DNA of 64,000 bases from Planctomycetota bacterium (lineage in GTDB: Bacteria; Planctomycetota; UBA1135; UBA2386): NCBI GenBank assembly GCA_014192625.1, contig BJHM01000012.1, positions 1 to 64,000 on the forward strand, in the 5' to 3' direction. This document shows positions 16,658 to 25,032 of the stretch, piece by piece. The translations under genes were made by a program, and so were the position numbers. Positions within the stretch are counted from its first letter, which is position 1, and each line of letters begins with the position of its first letter. Below the pieces are notes generated by a model. The model was not told where the DNA came from. It was given only the letters and a program-made list of their open reading frames with translations, and searched no databases.

Positions 16658-17865
16658 GATCCGTGCATGGTGAAACGATTGAGACCGGGGAGTGAGCGGA
16701 ACAGGTACCAGCTCTCGCCACCGACCGGGACGGCTACCGACCAAGTTTGTTCTAGATCGGGCAAGACACGCCCCGAAGCGTCGAGGAACTGAACTCGTAA
16801 CTCGTGTTTTCCAGATGCCACATTCAGCGCCATTCCCTGGACCGTCGATGGCAGCGTCGGCCAATGGCGGATATCGGCTGATGTTGCGGTCAACGCAGAC
16901 AACAACAAAAGACCGCCAGCCACGATCAGCTTGTCACGGGCGCCAGCACGACTGTCATCAACTGCGGCGAGAATCACGGCGCCTATTGCTGCTGCGCGCG
17001 TGACGGACTTGAAGACCGCCTTGCCCTTGCGAATCCCTTCCATTTCGGTGCCGCCGAGCGTCCGGGCCTGGTAGTCGACATCCACAAGCAGACTGCTCGG
17101 GCCCGCGAGGTTGCCATCAAGCAGCACCTGCGCGCGGACCGCTGGATACCACCGCGGCCTAAACCGAGCGAGCTCGCCCTCCTTTCCAGCAGCGTATTTC
17201 TCAGGCCCCATGCCGCACTCAAACAGCAGCAGCAAATTGCCATTGTTTGGCTCATCCAACAGTGGGTTCTTGGACTCGCCACGCGCGCCGTGCTGCAGCG
17301 AAAAATCATTGGCGCGGCTCGCCTCGCGATAAAAATCGACCGCGTCATCCGGCTTGCCCATCAAGCGGCTCATGCGCCCCGCAAGCCAGAACAGCAAGGT
17401 GAAGTCGGCTTGGTATTTCTCGTCGCCATTCTCCGCATCCGCGAGGATGCCCTTCTTGAAGGCGGCACGCGCGTTGTCAGGCTCCCCGCGCCACAAGTAA
17501 CACAGGCCGAGGTAGAAGGTGTTCATCGCCTTCTCGTACGGATCGCCGGTGTAGTTCTTGCTGCTCTCGCTGCCGACGATCGCAGCAAACTCTTCGCTGC
17601 CACTTACTTGCCAGTTACCCATCACACGGGCCGCGCTGCCGAAGTATTTAAAGGCCGCGTCCACATTGCCCATCAGCAGTTCGCACTGTGCGAGCACGTT
17701 GAGAACCAATGCCTGATTCTCGACTGGGCCGCTGGTCGCTTCTTTACGAGAAAAGTCGGCGACCACCTGAACATCGCCGCTGACAAAGCTGGCTTCGGGA
17801 AACTTCGGCTGCCCGATGGAGCAGGCCGCGTAGGCCAGCAGCAATAGGGGCGAGATGCACTTCAT
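16654..17865 (-). CDS. COG3014-like TPR lipoprotein of the LpoB cluster
   Basis: A 403-residue exported protein: MKCISPLLLLAYAACSIGQ is a signal with a probable lipid Cys. The first 220 residues are TPR-like helices (ALVLNVLAQCELLMGNVDAAFKYF, TFYLGLCYLWRGEPDNARAAFKKG, AGRMSRLMGKPDDAVDFY), then NGNLLLLFECGMGPEKYAAG leads into a beta-rich part. This order of TPRs and the FECGMGPEK segment is what I remember of COG3014 proteins, which are encoded next to LpoB and YcfL homologues in gamma-proteobacteria. A short hydrophobic segment (AIGAVILAAVDD) and another (LIVAGGLLLLSALTA) near residues 285-320 may lie in the membrane. Likely part of an outer-envelope lipoprotein complex. Confidence 0.75.
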   Translation of the reverse strand: MKCISPLLLLAYAACSIGQPKFPEASFVSGDVQVVADFSRKEATSGPVENQALVLNVLAQCELLMGNVDAAFKYFGSAARVMGNWQVSGSEEFAAIVGSESSKNYTGDPYEKAMNTFYLGLCYLWRGEPDNARAAFKKGILADAENGDEKYQADFTLLFWLAGRMSRLMGKPDDAVDFYREASRANDFSLQHGARGESKNPLLDEPNNGNLLLLFECGMGPEKYAAGKEGELARFRPRWYPAVRAQVLLDGNLAGPSSLLVDVDYQARTLGGTEMEGIRKGKAVFKSVTRAAAIGAVILAAVDDSRAGARDKLIVAGGLLLLSALTATSADIRHWPTLPSTVQGMALNVASGKHELRVQFLDASGRVLPDLEQTWSVAVPVGGESWYLFRSLPGLNRFTMHGS

Positions 17866-17888
17866 GCGTATACCAGTGTCGCTACCGA

Positions 17889-18491
17889 TTAGCGCGTGAT
17901 GACGGACTTCTCGGACTCAAACTTGGTCTCGTAGCTGTTGGTCCACTTCAGCTCGCCAGTCTCAAGATCCAAGAGCTCAAAAGTGACGAGGTAGTAGGCG
18001 CTCTTCATCTTGCCAGACTGCTGCACGCGATCTTGGATCACGCCCTTCAGCACATAGTCCGCGCCGAGAATCGCGCCGACCTTGCCTTCGTTGCCAGCAA
18101 CCGCACCGCTGCGCTTCGCTTCACGCTCCCGACGAACATCATCAAGACCCTCGGCGCTGCGATCGATCACGCGAATCTTGCTGCCTAGGCCGCGAAACAA
18201 CTCGGTGCGGAGCTTCATCAAGATGATCGACTTGTTGATCACGTCCGCGGATTCGTTCTTCATGCTGGTGATGTAGAACGTGACCGTCTGGCCGGCGGCT
18301 TGTGAAGTGAGCAGGCCACTGCTGCCGATATCGCGTGCCATCTGATCGGCCATGGTGCGGATGTCTTGGCTCTGCAGATTGGCACCGCCAACTGCGTCCG
18401 GCGCATCGGGGTCGACGCGACGATCGATAGTGCCAGCACATGAGGTCAAGAGAAGGCCAAGGAGGCCACAGAGGATTGCAGTCGTGCGCAT
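17889..18491 (-). CDS. lpoB: LpoB-like penicillin-binding-protein activator lipoprotein
   Basis: A 200-residue lipoprotein: MRTTAILCGLLGLLLTSCAG gives Cys18 as the lipid site. The mature domain (MADQMARDIGSSGLL, FYITSMKNESADVINKS, LGADYVLKGVIQDR, YLVTFELLDLETGELKW) matches the LpoB family, whose E. coli member reaches through the periplasm to activate PBP1b. It heads a cluster with COG3014-like, YcfL-like and glycine-zipper lipoproteins. Whether its target here is a penicillin-binding protein is unknown. The start at 18491 is fixed by the signal sequence; the open frame to 18764 upstream is spacer DNA. Parts of this gene have been copied into the chimeric gene at 18731-19210. Confidence 0.85.
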   Translation of the reverse strand: MRTTAILCGLLGLLLTSCAGTIDRRVDPDAPDAVGGANLQSQDIRTMADQMARDIGSSGLLTSQAAGQTVTFYITSMKNESADVINKSIILMKLRTELFRGLGSKIRVIDRSAEGLDDVRREREAKRSGAVAGNEGKVGAILGADYVLKGVIQDRVQQSGKMKSAYYLVTFELLDLETGELKWTNSYETKFESEKSVITR

Positions 18492-19134
18492 GAGTCTCGT
18501 TTGTATCGGGCGAACCAAGCTGAAATCCAGCTGGGAGGGCGTAAGAGGCGGCCGAAGCGTCACCGAAGGGCTGGCGTTGTGTCCCGAAATAGTTGTTCCA
18601 TGCCACCGTTCCGCTGGCCTTGAAAATACGCGTCGACGCACTGCCGAGGCGCCGGTTGAAAACTCAACGGCGCGGCAGCGGAAGCCCGTGCAAGGGCACC
18701 GCGCAACACCGCATGACAACGGAACGGCCTTTACTGCTCGATCGTGAACGTCTCCCCGCCACACGCGACGATCGGCTGCACAACAACCTCATCGACCTTC
18801 GCAAGTTTAGGCCCTATACTGACTTGTGCTAGGAAGTCCGCCACCGAGGTGGCTAACCCTTCGACTTCGCCGCGCACCGCGCCATCCGGTTCATTGCGCA
18901 CGTGACCGCAGAGTTGCAGCGCACGAGCGGCGCTCGCCGTGAACCAGCGAAAGCCGACTCCCTGAACCCGGCCACGCACGCGATCTTGGATCACGCCCTT
19001 CAGCACATAGTCCGCGCCGAGAATCGCGCCGACCTTGCCTTCGTTGCCAGCAACCGCACCGCTGCGCTTCGCTTCACGCTCCCGACGAACATCATCAAGA
19101 TCCTCGGCGCTGCGATCGATCACGCGAATCTTGC
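18023..19134. repeat. Duplicated lpoB internal segment (159 bp, offset 953)
   Basis: Bases 18023-18181, inside lpoB, recur at 18976-19134 with one C/T difference (18150 versus 19103), which changes Gly to Asp in the copy. The left end of the copy joins acylphosphatase sequence through a 4-bp GCAC shared by both partners; the right end joins lpoB sequence 234 bp further on. Together with the 564-bp repeat this defines one tandem duplication of about 950 bp followed by an internal deletion. Confidence 0.95.
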
Positions 19135-19698
19135 CGCGACGATCGATAGTGCCAGCACATGAGGTCAAGAGAAGGCCAAGGAGGCCACAGAGGATTGCAG
19201 TCGTGCGCATGAGTCTCGTTTGTATCGGGCGAACCAAGCTGAAATCCAGCTGGGAGGGCGTAAGAGGCGGCCGAAGCGTCACCGAAGGGCTGGCGTTGTG
19301 TCCCGAAATAGTTGTTCCATGCCACCGTTCCGCTGGCCTTGAAAATACGCGTCGACGCACTGCCGAGGCGCCGGTTGAAAACTCAACGGCGCGGCAGCGG
19401 AAGCCCGTGCAAGGGCACCGCGCAACACCGCATGACAACGGAACGGCCTTTACTGCTCGATCGTGAACGTCTCCCCGCCACACGCGACGATCGGCTGCAC
19501 AACAACCTCATCGACCTTCGCAAGTTTAGGCCCTATACTGACTTGTGCTAGGAAGTCCGCCACCGAGGTGGCTAACCCTTCGACTTCGCCGCGCACCGCG
19601 CCATCCGGTTCATTGCGCACGTGACCGCAGAGTTGCAGCGCACGAGCGGCGCTCGCCGTGAACCAGCGAAAGCCGACTCCCTGAACCCGGCCACGCAC
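18416..19698. repeat. 564-bp tandem duplication (offset 719): lpoB 5' end, spacer, acylphosphatase 3' part
   Basis: Bases 18416-18979 recur at 19135-19698 and I see no difference between them. Each copy carries, in minus-strand order, most of acylphosphatase, the 240-bp spacer, and the first 25 codons of lpoB. The offset is 719 here and 953 for the adjoining lpoB segment; the difference, 234 bp, equals the lpoB stretch 18182-18415 that is missing from the right copy. The near identity shows a recent event, or an assembly fault. Confidence 0.95.
18731..19210 (-). CDS. Chimeric LpoB-fragment/acylphosphatase gene created by duplication
   Basis: A 159-residue open frame that is intact across both recombination joints. 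Residues 1-25 are the LpoB signal and lipobox (LLTSC), then after an in-frame loss of 78 codons comes the LpoB stretch IRVIDRSAEDLDDVRRE through LKGVIQDRV, and at that valine it passes into acylphosphatase from RGRVQGVGFRWF to the normal C-terminus. The catalytic Arg (in GVGFR) and Asn (in HVRNEPDG) are kept; only the first 11 residues of acylphosphatase are lost, including most of its first beta strand. If made, it would be a lipid-anchored acylphosphatase-like protein under the duplicated lpoB upstream region. It may equally be a non-functional by-product; expression is unknown. Confidence 0.7.
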   Translation of the reverse strand: MRTTAILCGLLGLLLTSCAGTIDRRGKIRVIDRSAEDLDDVRREREAKRSGAVAGNEGKVGAILGADYVLKGVIQDRVRGRVQGVGFRWFTASAARALQLCGHVRNEPDGAVRGEVEGLATSVADFLAQVSIGPKLAKVDEVVVQPIVACGGETFTIEQ

Positions 19699-19728
19699 CA
19701 TGAAGGCGACCCGCGATACCGCGGTCAC
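19450..19728 (-). CDS. acyP: Acylphosphatase
   Basis: A 92-residue cytoplasmic enzyme that hydrolyses acyl phosphates such as 1,3-bisphosphoglycerate or carbamoyl phosphate. It has the full signature: VRGRVQGVGFRWF with the phosphate-binding loop and catalytic Arg21, and GHVRNEPDGAVRGEVEG with catalytic Asn39. The GTG at 19728 is preferred because it completes the first beta strand (SRVAFMV) and overlaps the upstream TGA as GTGA; the ATG at 19701 would cut that strand. It is the last gene of the coupled six-gene operon whose second gene is a phosphoglycerate mutase, which may be relevant to 1,3-bisphosphoglycerate. Most of it is duplicated at 18731-18979. Confidence 0.93.
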   Translation of the reverse strand: MTAVSRVAFMVRGRVQGVGFRWFTASAARALQLCGHVRNEPDGAVRGEVEGLATSVADFLAQVSIGPKLAKVDEVVVQPIVACGGETFTIEQ

Positions 19729-20993
19729 GTCGCAGGTTCCAGGCGCACGCGACCTTGATCCAGAGTGACGCGGCACTGCTGCAGCAAGTCCGCGCCAAGT
19801 ACGCCATGCACCGGAAACAGCACCCCCGCGCGCCTCGGCACAACGGGTAGATCCACGCCATCGAAGCGCACCAGTGAGGCGCGCAAGACGAGATTCTTCA
19901 GTTCGCGCACGGAAACGCTGCCACCACCCGCAGTGCGCACCCTTCGGAAGCTTGGCGTTGCTCGCTCAGCAGCGCCGGGCAGTAAAGCGAGACCCTGTTC
20001 GGTGATGCTCGAATGACTTGCGCCGGTGTCGAGCACGAACCACAGATGGTATCCGCCGACTGTGACCGGCAGAAGGCAGCGACCTTCTGCGCGCACACAT
20101 CGCACCGAGTCAGAGGGCGACAGTCCACGCGGGCGCTCCAACACAATTGCGCGTCGACCTGGATCCAGCGTCAAGCGGAACAGGTTGAGGAAGTCGAGCC
20201 CGATCACGCCTTCAGGCGCTCGATCCGGACCGCCAAACAGATCCCGCATCGCCAGCCGTTCGTCATCCACCACCAACACTGGCACAGTGCCGAGCCAGAT
20301 TTCGCCGACCGAAAATTCATCGACCACCGCAACCGCGACGGCAATCGGCTGGCCGGTGCCATCCGGCATGTGACCAGCTTGTGCGATCGCGCGCACCCGC
20401 AGCTCTTGCGCCAACGAACGCCGCATCGTCGTAAACGAGGACCCACTGTCGATCGTGAACACGCGCTGCACCGAGCCAATCGAACAAACCAGCTCAGGCA
20501 AACGGCCCTCGGTGAGCGCCTGTTCGGTCACGAGCGGACCGACCTGACTACGTCGATACGGCAACTCCCGCGCGGCGGCGATCAGTGCGCGCCGTCGCAG
20601 TGTGGCTTCGTCCACCGCGCCCGCCAAAAGCGGTACGATTGCTTCGCCATAGCGCCCCGCAACGAACAGCTGATCGCCCAAGCGACCGCGTGCATCGCTC
20701 ATGCTCCATCCACCGCGATCCGCCGTAGCAGCTAGGGCACGCAACTCACTGATCGCAACGTCGTCATGCCACAGCAGGTCGGCGACTTCGGCAGCGCAGA
20801 TGGCGATCGCACCGCTCTCCGGATGGTCAAGCCGCGCCTGCGCAACCGCCGCACCTGCGTCATCGATTTTGCCTTCCTGCAACAACGCCAAAATGTTGGC
20901 GACTGCTAGCTCAGGATCCAAAATCAGCCGCTGGCTCTCACACGCTAGCAGTGAAAACAGCAGCAACACTGGATATCGACAATGCGACGCCAT
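19725..20993 (-). CDS. Lipoprotein with two retropepsin-like aspartic protease domains
   Basis: A 422-residue lipoprotein: MASHCRYPVLLLFSLLACES gives a lipid Cys in LLAC. Residues 25-150 are helical and TPR-like. Two aspartic-protease units follow, one with FTIDSGSSFTTM and one with FVLDTGASHSSI, each followed by a hydrophobic-hydrophobic-Gly strand (GVIGLDFLNLF and GVLGADLLQQC). In pepsin-like enzymes two such lobes form one active site, while retropepsin-like bacterial proteins usually carry one or two lobes; both Asp are present here. The start ATG at 20993 overlaps the previous stop by one base (TGATG). Substrate unknown; location at the outer envelope expected. Confidence 0.85.
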   Translation of the reverse strand: MASHCRYPVLLLFSLLACESQRLILDPELAVANILALLQEGKIDDAGAAVAQARLDHPESGAIAICAAEVADLLWHDDVAISELRALAATADRGGWSMSDARGRLGDQLFVAGRYGEAIVPLLAGAVDEATLRRRALIAAARELPYRRSQVGPLVTEQALTEGRLPELVCSIGSVQRVFTIDSGSSFTTMRRSLAQELRVRAIAQAGHMPDGTGQPIAVAVAVVDEFSVGEIWLGTVPVLVVDDERLAMRDLFGGPDRAPEGVIGLDFLNLFRLTLDPGRRAIVLERPRGLSPSDSVRCVRAEGRCLLPVTVGGYHLWFVLDTGASHSSITEQGLALLPGAAERATPSFRRVRTAGGGSVSVRELKNLVLRASLVRFDGVDLPVVPRRAGVLFPVHGVLGADLLQQCRVTLDQGRVRLEPAT

Positions 20994-23671
20994 CAGTTGG
21001 CCGTGATCGTGATCTTTTGCGACGACACCGCCGTCACGCCGCGCGTGCCGATGCCTATCGTCTGCCAGAACTGAATCGTGTCCGTGTATGGACTGCCGTT
21101 GAATTCGCGCAGCCCCCCCTGCGCGGCAAACGCGGTCAGAGTCAACGTGTAGGTACGGCCGGCCACCAGTGGCTTTGCCACATTGCTGGGCAATAGCCAA
21201 AAACGGAAGGCCGTCGTGCCAGGCGGCACAACCACTTCCCAGCGCAGTTCGTCAACCAGGTTCGTCGGTGCCTCACTGCGGAGATCAAGGGTCGCATACA
21301 TCGCCGCGGCGGGCAGGCTGAAGCCCACGTCAAAGCCACTCGCAAGGACCACCGCACCATTCACAGGGGCCGTGAGCAAAGGCAACGGCAAGAACGAGCG
21401 CGCTGGAGTTGCGCCTATGGCAAGACTCAGCAACAGACGCTGCGTGGTTGCAGTCGTAGCATCGTGTGCCTCCGCATGAAGTGCCGTGAGCCACGAACTC
21501 CCGACCAGCGCGCCAGTGAGGTTCGGCAGTCGCAGCCGAAGATCCGTGCCCGTGCCCGTGCGACTCAAATTGCCGCCAATATTACGCGCCACATCAACTA
21601 CGAACGCCGAAGGCTGCAACAGCGCAAGGTCGAAACTCAGGTCCGCAATCGTGAAGCTGGGATCCAGGCCTGCCAACGCAGTCTGCGCCACGAAGTCCGT
21701 GTTGGCGGGTCGATCGATCGGCAGGTCGCGCGGCGTGACCACGGCCTCAGGCACCGCCAGTCCCGCAAGGATGCCGACCGCAGCGAGCGTAAAATGACCG
21801 CCGAGGTCCGTTCCTTCGGCCACTGCGACATTGCCCATCGGCGAAGCGATGCCGACCATAAACTTACCAGGCTCAACGGATGCGCCTACCTTGACCGGAT
21901 ACCTCGAGATGATTGGTTCATCGATGAGCACCTCCCCGACCCAATCATCCATCACCAGCAACCGCGACGCGCGCAGCCGCTGCTCCGACGAAGGCAAGAA
22001 TCCAGTGAGGTTGCCGCGCACCATGCCGTTGCGATCAAAATTGCCAATGCTTGGGTGCAACGAACGACGCACCGGCAACTCCAGGCTGTCGCAATTCGGA
22101 CTCATGAAGGTGATCGCGCTCGTAATCGAACGTGACGCAATCCGAGTTTGCTGACTACCAGTGGCACTGCCGCTGAAATTGCGATTGACGACCAACATCC
22201 CCGTTTGATTGACGAAGCCGATCAGCCCTTGGCCATCGACTGTGCCCTGCACCAAACCCGCATTGATCGCAGGGCAGCTGCTCACCTGATCCGAGACATA
22301 TGCCAGTGTGTTGTCACCACCCAAGTGCCAGCCGACTTTGCCAAAAAACACATCGACGTCGAACCAGCGTGTGCCCAAGTCCGCGGACCCCGAGTTGCGG
22401 CAATAAAACAAGTCGTTGCTGTCGTAGGGGTGCGCCGCTGAGAAGCCGTAGTTACCTAAACCGATATCCTCAAAGGTGTATGTGCCCTGCGCGTTGAGGA
22501 TCGAAACGGATCCGGTGAGAGCCAGCTCTGAGCCCCACCCGACTCGCAACAGCGGCTCAATGCGCGCCCGTTCAATCGCAAGCACCCGATAGTTTGCTAC
22601 CGGTACGGTGTCGACCAACACGTTGCCGACATTGGTGGTTGTGCCCGCAACCAACACGCCGGTTTCTATAAGGCCCTTTGTCGGGAGCCAACTGCCACTG
22701 CCGCGCAGCTCGATGGTAACCCGGCGAGGCGTACCATCGGCCAACGTCGCGGCAATCGGCTGGAGTGTAAAACTGCCAGCATTAGAGCCAATCGCCCGCG
22801 CGCCATCCGCCGCAACGAAGGTAGCTCCCACCGACAAGTTTTGCCCGCCGACCGCGAGTCCCTGAATCGTTGAGACCAACGGCACGGCAAAGGCCGCGAC
22901 GTAGAGGCCACCGCTGTCGATCGTGTCAAAGACAAGGCGACCAGCGACATTCACACTTGCCGAGCCATTCCGCGACCAACTGCCCGAAATGCGATCGAGC
23001 TTATAAACCTCCGCCACTGCTGGCGGCACTGGCAGCCCAAGTTCGTTTTCGACTTCAAGAGTCGCACTAGGCAAGAACGAAACCGCGAGCGGGTCGACCA
23101 AGTAGCCGCTGGAAAACAAATACGCTCCAGATGTAGCAACGGGCAGTTCGCCAGGAATGTGGCGCGCAGCCAATCGTGCAAGCCGCAGCGTTACACTGGG
23201 CGCCACGAAAGAGACCAAAGTCCCAGCGCTCAAGTTCAACGTCGCGCCACTGTTGCCTAGATCATTCAGTTGGGTGTTCACCGGCACGCTGCCGTTCACC
23301 ACCAGCACGTTGCTTGCGCCAACGTTTGGCAGATAAACCACTGTCGGCACGTCGCCGCCGGTCATCGCAACGGTGCAGACCAACCCTACCAGCAGATCGC
23401 TTGCCGTTGCCGATGCCGCCGCGGCATCCACGGTCAAACGCTGCGGACCATTGATACTCGCGAACAAGTCGCCGCGGCCTTGGCGGCCCGTCGCCGCCCT
23501 AGCGCCACCCACGAAGACTTGCGCGCCACAGACGCCGCGGCCTTCATCGTCGAGCACCTGCACCTTGGCGCTCGGACCTGGCAACGGTGGCAGTGACGGA
23601 CCAAGGTCGCTGCCATTACCCTGGCAAGCAGCCAGGAGACACAAAACTGAGAGCACAGTTCGCTGGTTCAC
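20993..23671 (-). CDS. Large beta-rich lipoprotein (892 aa)
   Basis: The signal MNQRTVLSVLCLLAACQGNG has a lipid Cys in LAAC. A carboxypeptidase-regulatory-like unit follows (AKVQVLDDEGRGVCGAQVFVGG). The remainder is beta-rich with no catalytic motif; several stretches look like Ig-like repeats (VIEL-type strands, TYTFEDIGLGNYGFSAAHP), and the C-terminal 120 residues (SLPAAAMYATLDLRS to QFWQTIGIGTRG) resemble a fibronectin-like module. I do not recognise a named family. The start is GTG at 23671 and overlaps the M28 peptidase stop as GTGA. It is probably a surface protein made with the two peptidases of the operon. Confidence 0.78.
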   Translation of the reverse strand: MNQRTVLSVLCLLAACQGNGSDLGPSLPPLPGPSAKVQVLDDEGRGVCGAQVFVGGARAATGRQGRGDLFASINGPQRLTVDAAAASATASDLLVGLVCTVAMTGGDVPTVVYLPNVGASNVLVVNGSVPVNTQLNDLGNSGATLNLSAGTLVSFVAPSVTLRLARLAARHIPGELPVATSGAYLFSSGYLVDPLAVSFLPSATLEVENELGLPVPPAVAEVYKLDRISGSWSRNGSASVNVAGRLVFDTIDSGGLYVAAFAVPLVSTIQGLAVGGQNLSVGATFVAADGARAIGSNAGSFTLQPIAATLADGTPRRVTIELRGSGSWLPTKGLIETGVLVAGTTTNVGNVLVDTVPVANYRVLAIERARIEPLLRVGWGSELALTGSVSILNAQGTYTFEDIGLGNYGFSAAHPYDSNDLFYCRNSGSADLGTRWFDVDVFFGKVGWHLGGDNTLAYVSDQVSSCPAINAGLVQGTVDGQGLIGFVNQTGMLVVNRNFSGSATGSQQTRIASRSITSAITFMSPNCDSLELPVRRSLHPSIGNFDRNGMVRGNLTGFLPSSEQRLRASRLLVMDDWVGEVLIDEPIISRYPVKVGASVEPGKFMVGIASPMGNVAVAEGTDLGGHFTLAAVGILAGLAVPEAVVTPRDLPIDRPANTDFVAQTALAGLDPSFTIADLSFDLALLQPSAFVVDVARNIGGNLSRTGTGTDLRLRLPNLTGALVGSSWLTALHAEAHDATTATTQRLLLSLAIGATPARSFLPLPLLTAPVNGAVVLASGFDVGFSLPAAAMYATLDLRSEAPTNLVDELRWEVVVPPGTTAFRFWLLPSNVAKPLVAGRTYTLTLTAFAAQGGLREFNGSPYTDTIQFWQTIGIGTRGVTAVSSQKITITAN

Positions 23672-25032
23672 TTGCCATTCTCCAAGGTCTTTGGACGGTG
23701 CAGGATTCGTTCCGGCTCGGGTGGCGTGGCAACGCGACTGCGCGCACCGTTTTTTCCCACGGAACGGATGCCGACGACGACATCGTCAAGGCAGATGCCG
23801 GTCAATAAAGCCGTGCGCCGGCCATCTGCTGCATCGAAGATCTTTGCGTCTGCCATTGGAATCACGCCCTGCCAGTCCGCGGCCGTAGTTTCGCGCCAGA
23901 CGTATTCGCAAGTGGCAACATCCTTCGGCAACTCAAACGTCAACAGTGTGTCGTAGTGATCGCGCGCGCCCTCGGCCTTCACCGCCAGCGGCTGCCGCGG
24001 AGCCGAAGCGAGTTCCCCGATGGTGGCGGCGACTACGCGCGCCACTTTGGCTGCATATTTGCAATCGACGAACTCCGGCAGGTCGCCATACGGCTTGCCA
24101 TCGCGGCGCACGATATCTGCGTGTTGCCGCGAAAGATCCTCGCGTGGTTCACTGAGCCTGACCGAAGGGTAGCCTTGGTCGAAGAAGCTTCTGTGATCCC
24201 CACCGCGGCCGTAGCGATCGCCGCGAAAAATCAGGCGCACGGCGAAGTCCGGCACGTGCCGCTGCGCTGCGTAGGTCACGGCGCGCGCAAGACTGCGGCC
24301 GCTGCTGTCGTTGCCCGTCGGCGCGTAACTAAAGCAGCGCACGTAGCCGTCGTAGATTTTACCGTCGACACCAAGCGTGTTGCCGACGATGTCGCAGGTG
24401 ATCATGCCATCCACTTGGGCATTGGCGGCAGCGAGCGCACTTGCATGAGCCTGCGAGCCCAACAGCCCCTGCTCCTCGCCGTCGTATGCGACGAAGATCA
24501 CCGTTGCTGAAAAGGTCTCCCTCGCCAACACGCGGCACACCTCAAGCATCACCGCAGTGCCCGAGGCATCGTCGTCCGCACCGGGTGCCGCTTGAACGAA
24601 ATCCTCAGGCGAGCCGTTGCGCGAATCATAGTGGCCACTGACCACATAGCTGCGCTCTGGATCCGTTGTGCCACGCAGCGTGGCAATCACGTTGACGATC
24701 GGAATCTCCTTTGGCAGCAGAGGCCGGACGCACGGCACATTCGCCGACTGCAACGAAACCGTTAGGCGGCCACCGCTCGAAACCGCAATCGCATCAAACT
24801 GCTGCCGCAGCCAAGCGCGAGCAGCACCCGTGCCCTCCGTGTCACTATCGGTGCGCGACAACACATGTCGCGTCGAGAAGCCGGCGAGCGAACGGATCGA
24901 GGCCTCGATGCGTTTTGCATCGACCGCCAATAGCCAAGGCGCCACCTGGAGCTGGGCTGCCTTGGACACCTCCTGCGCACACACAGATGCGAGCAGGCCA
25001 GAAAAACACAGGCAAAAAAACCGCTGGCTCAT
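23668..25032 (-). CDS. Secreted M28 family metallopeptidase
   Basis: A 454-residue exported protein with signal MSQRFFCLCFSGLLASVCAQ. The M28 zinc motifs are all visible: SGHYDSRNG (His134), GADDDASG (Asp153), YDGEEQGLLG (catalytic and ligand Glu186/187), TCDIVGNT, and a late His (GGDHRSFFDQG or DLSRQH). M28 enzymes are aminopeptidases or carboxypeptidases using two zinc ions. A C-terminal extension of about 100 residues, ending KTLENGK, resembles a fibronectin III-like domain (YVWRETTAADW). It overlaps gpmI by 4 bp (ATGA) and the next gene by 4 bp (GTGA). Confidence 0.92.
   Translation of the reverse strand: MSQRFFCLCFSGLLASVCAQEVSKAAQLQVAPWLLAVDAKRIEASIRSLAGFSTRHVLSRTDSDTEGTGAARAWLRQQFDAIAVSSGGRLTVSLQSANVPCVRPLLPKEIPIVNVIATLRGTTDPERSYVVSGHYDSRNGSPEDFVQAAPGADDDASGTAVMLEVCRVLARETFSATVIFVAYDGEEQGLLGSQAHASALAAANAQVDGMITCDIVGNTLGVDGKIYDGYVRCFSYAPTGNDSSGRSLARAVTYAAQRHVPDFAVRLIFRGDRYGRGGDHRSFFDQGYPSVRLSEPREDLSRQHADIVRRDGKPYGDLPEFVDCKYAAKVARVVAATIGELASAPRQPLAVKAEGARDHYDTLLTFELPKDVATCEYVWRETTAADWQGVIPMADAKIFDAADGRRTALLTGICLDDVVVGIRSVGKNGARSRVATPPEPERILHRPKTLENGK

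Noticed and set aside
18492-18731. Coding extension of lpoB upstream to 18764
   Set aside because: The translation (Cys/Arg-rich, no signal) is spacer DNA between acylphosphatase and lpoB; the lipobox fixes the start at 18491.
19699-19701. ATG at 19701 as the acylphosphatase start
   Set aside because: It would remove the first beta strand; the GTG at 19728 restores it and overlaps the upstream stop as GTGA.
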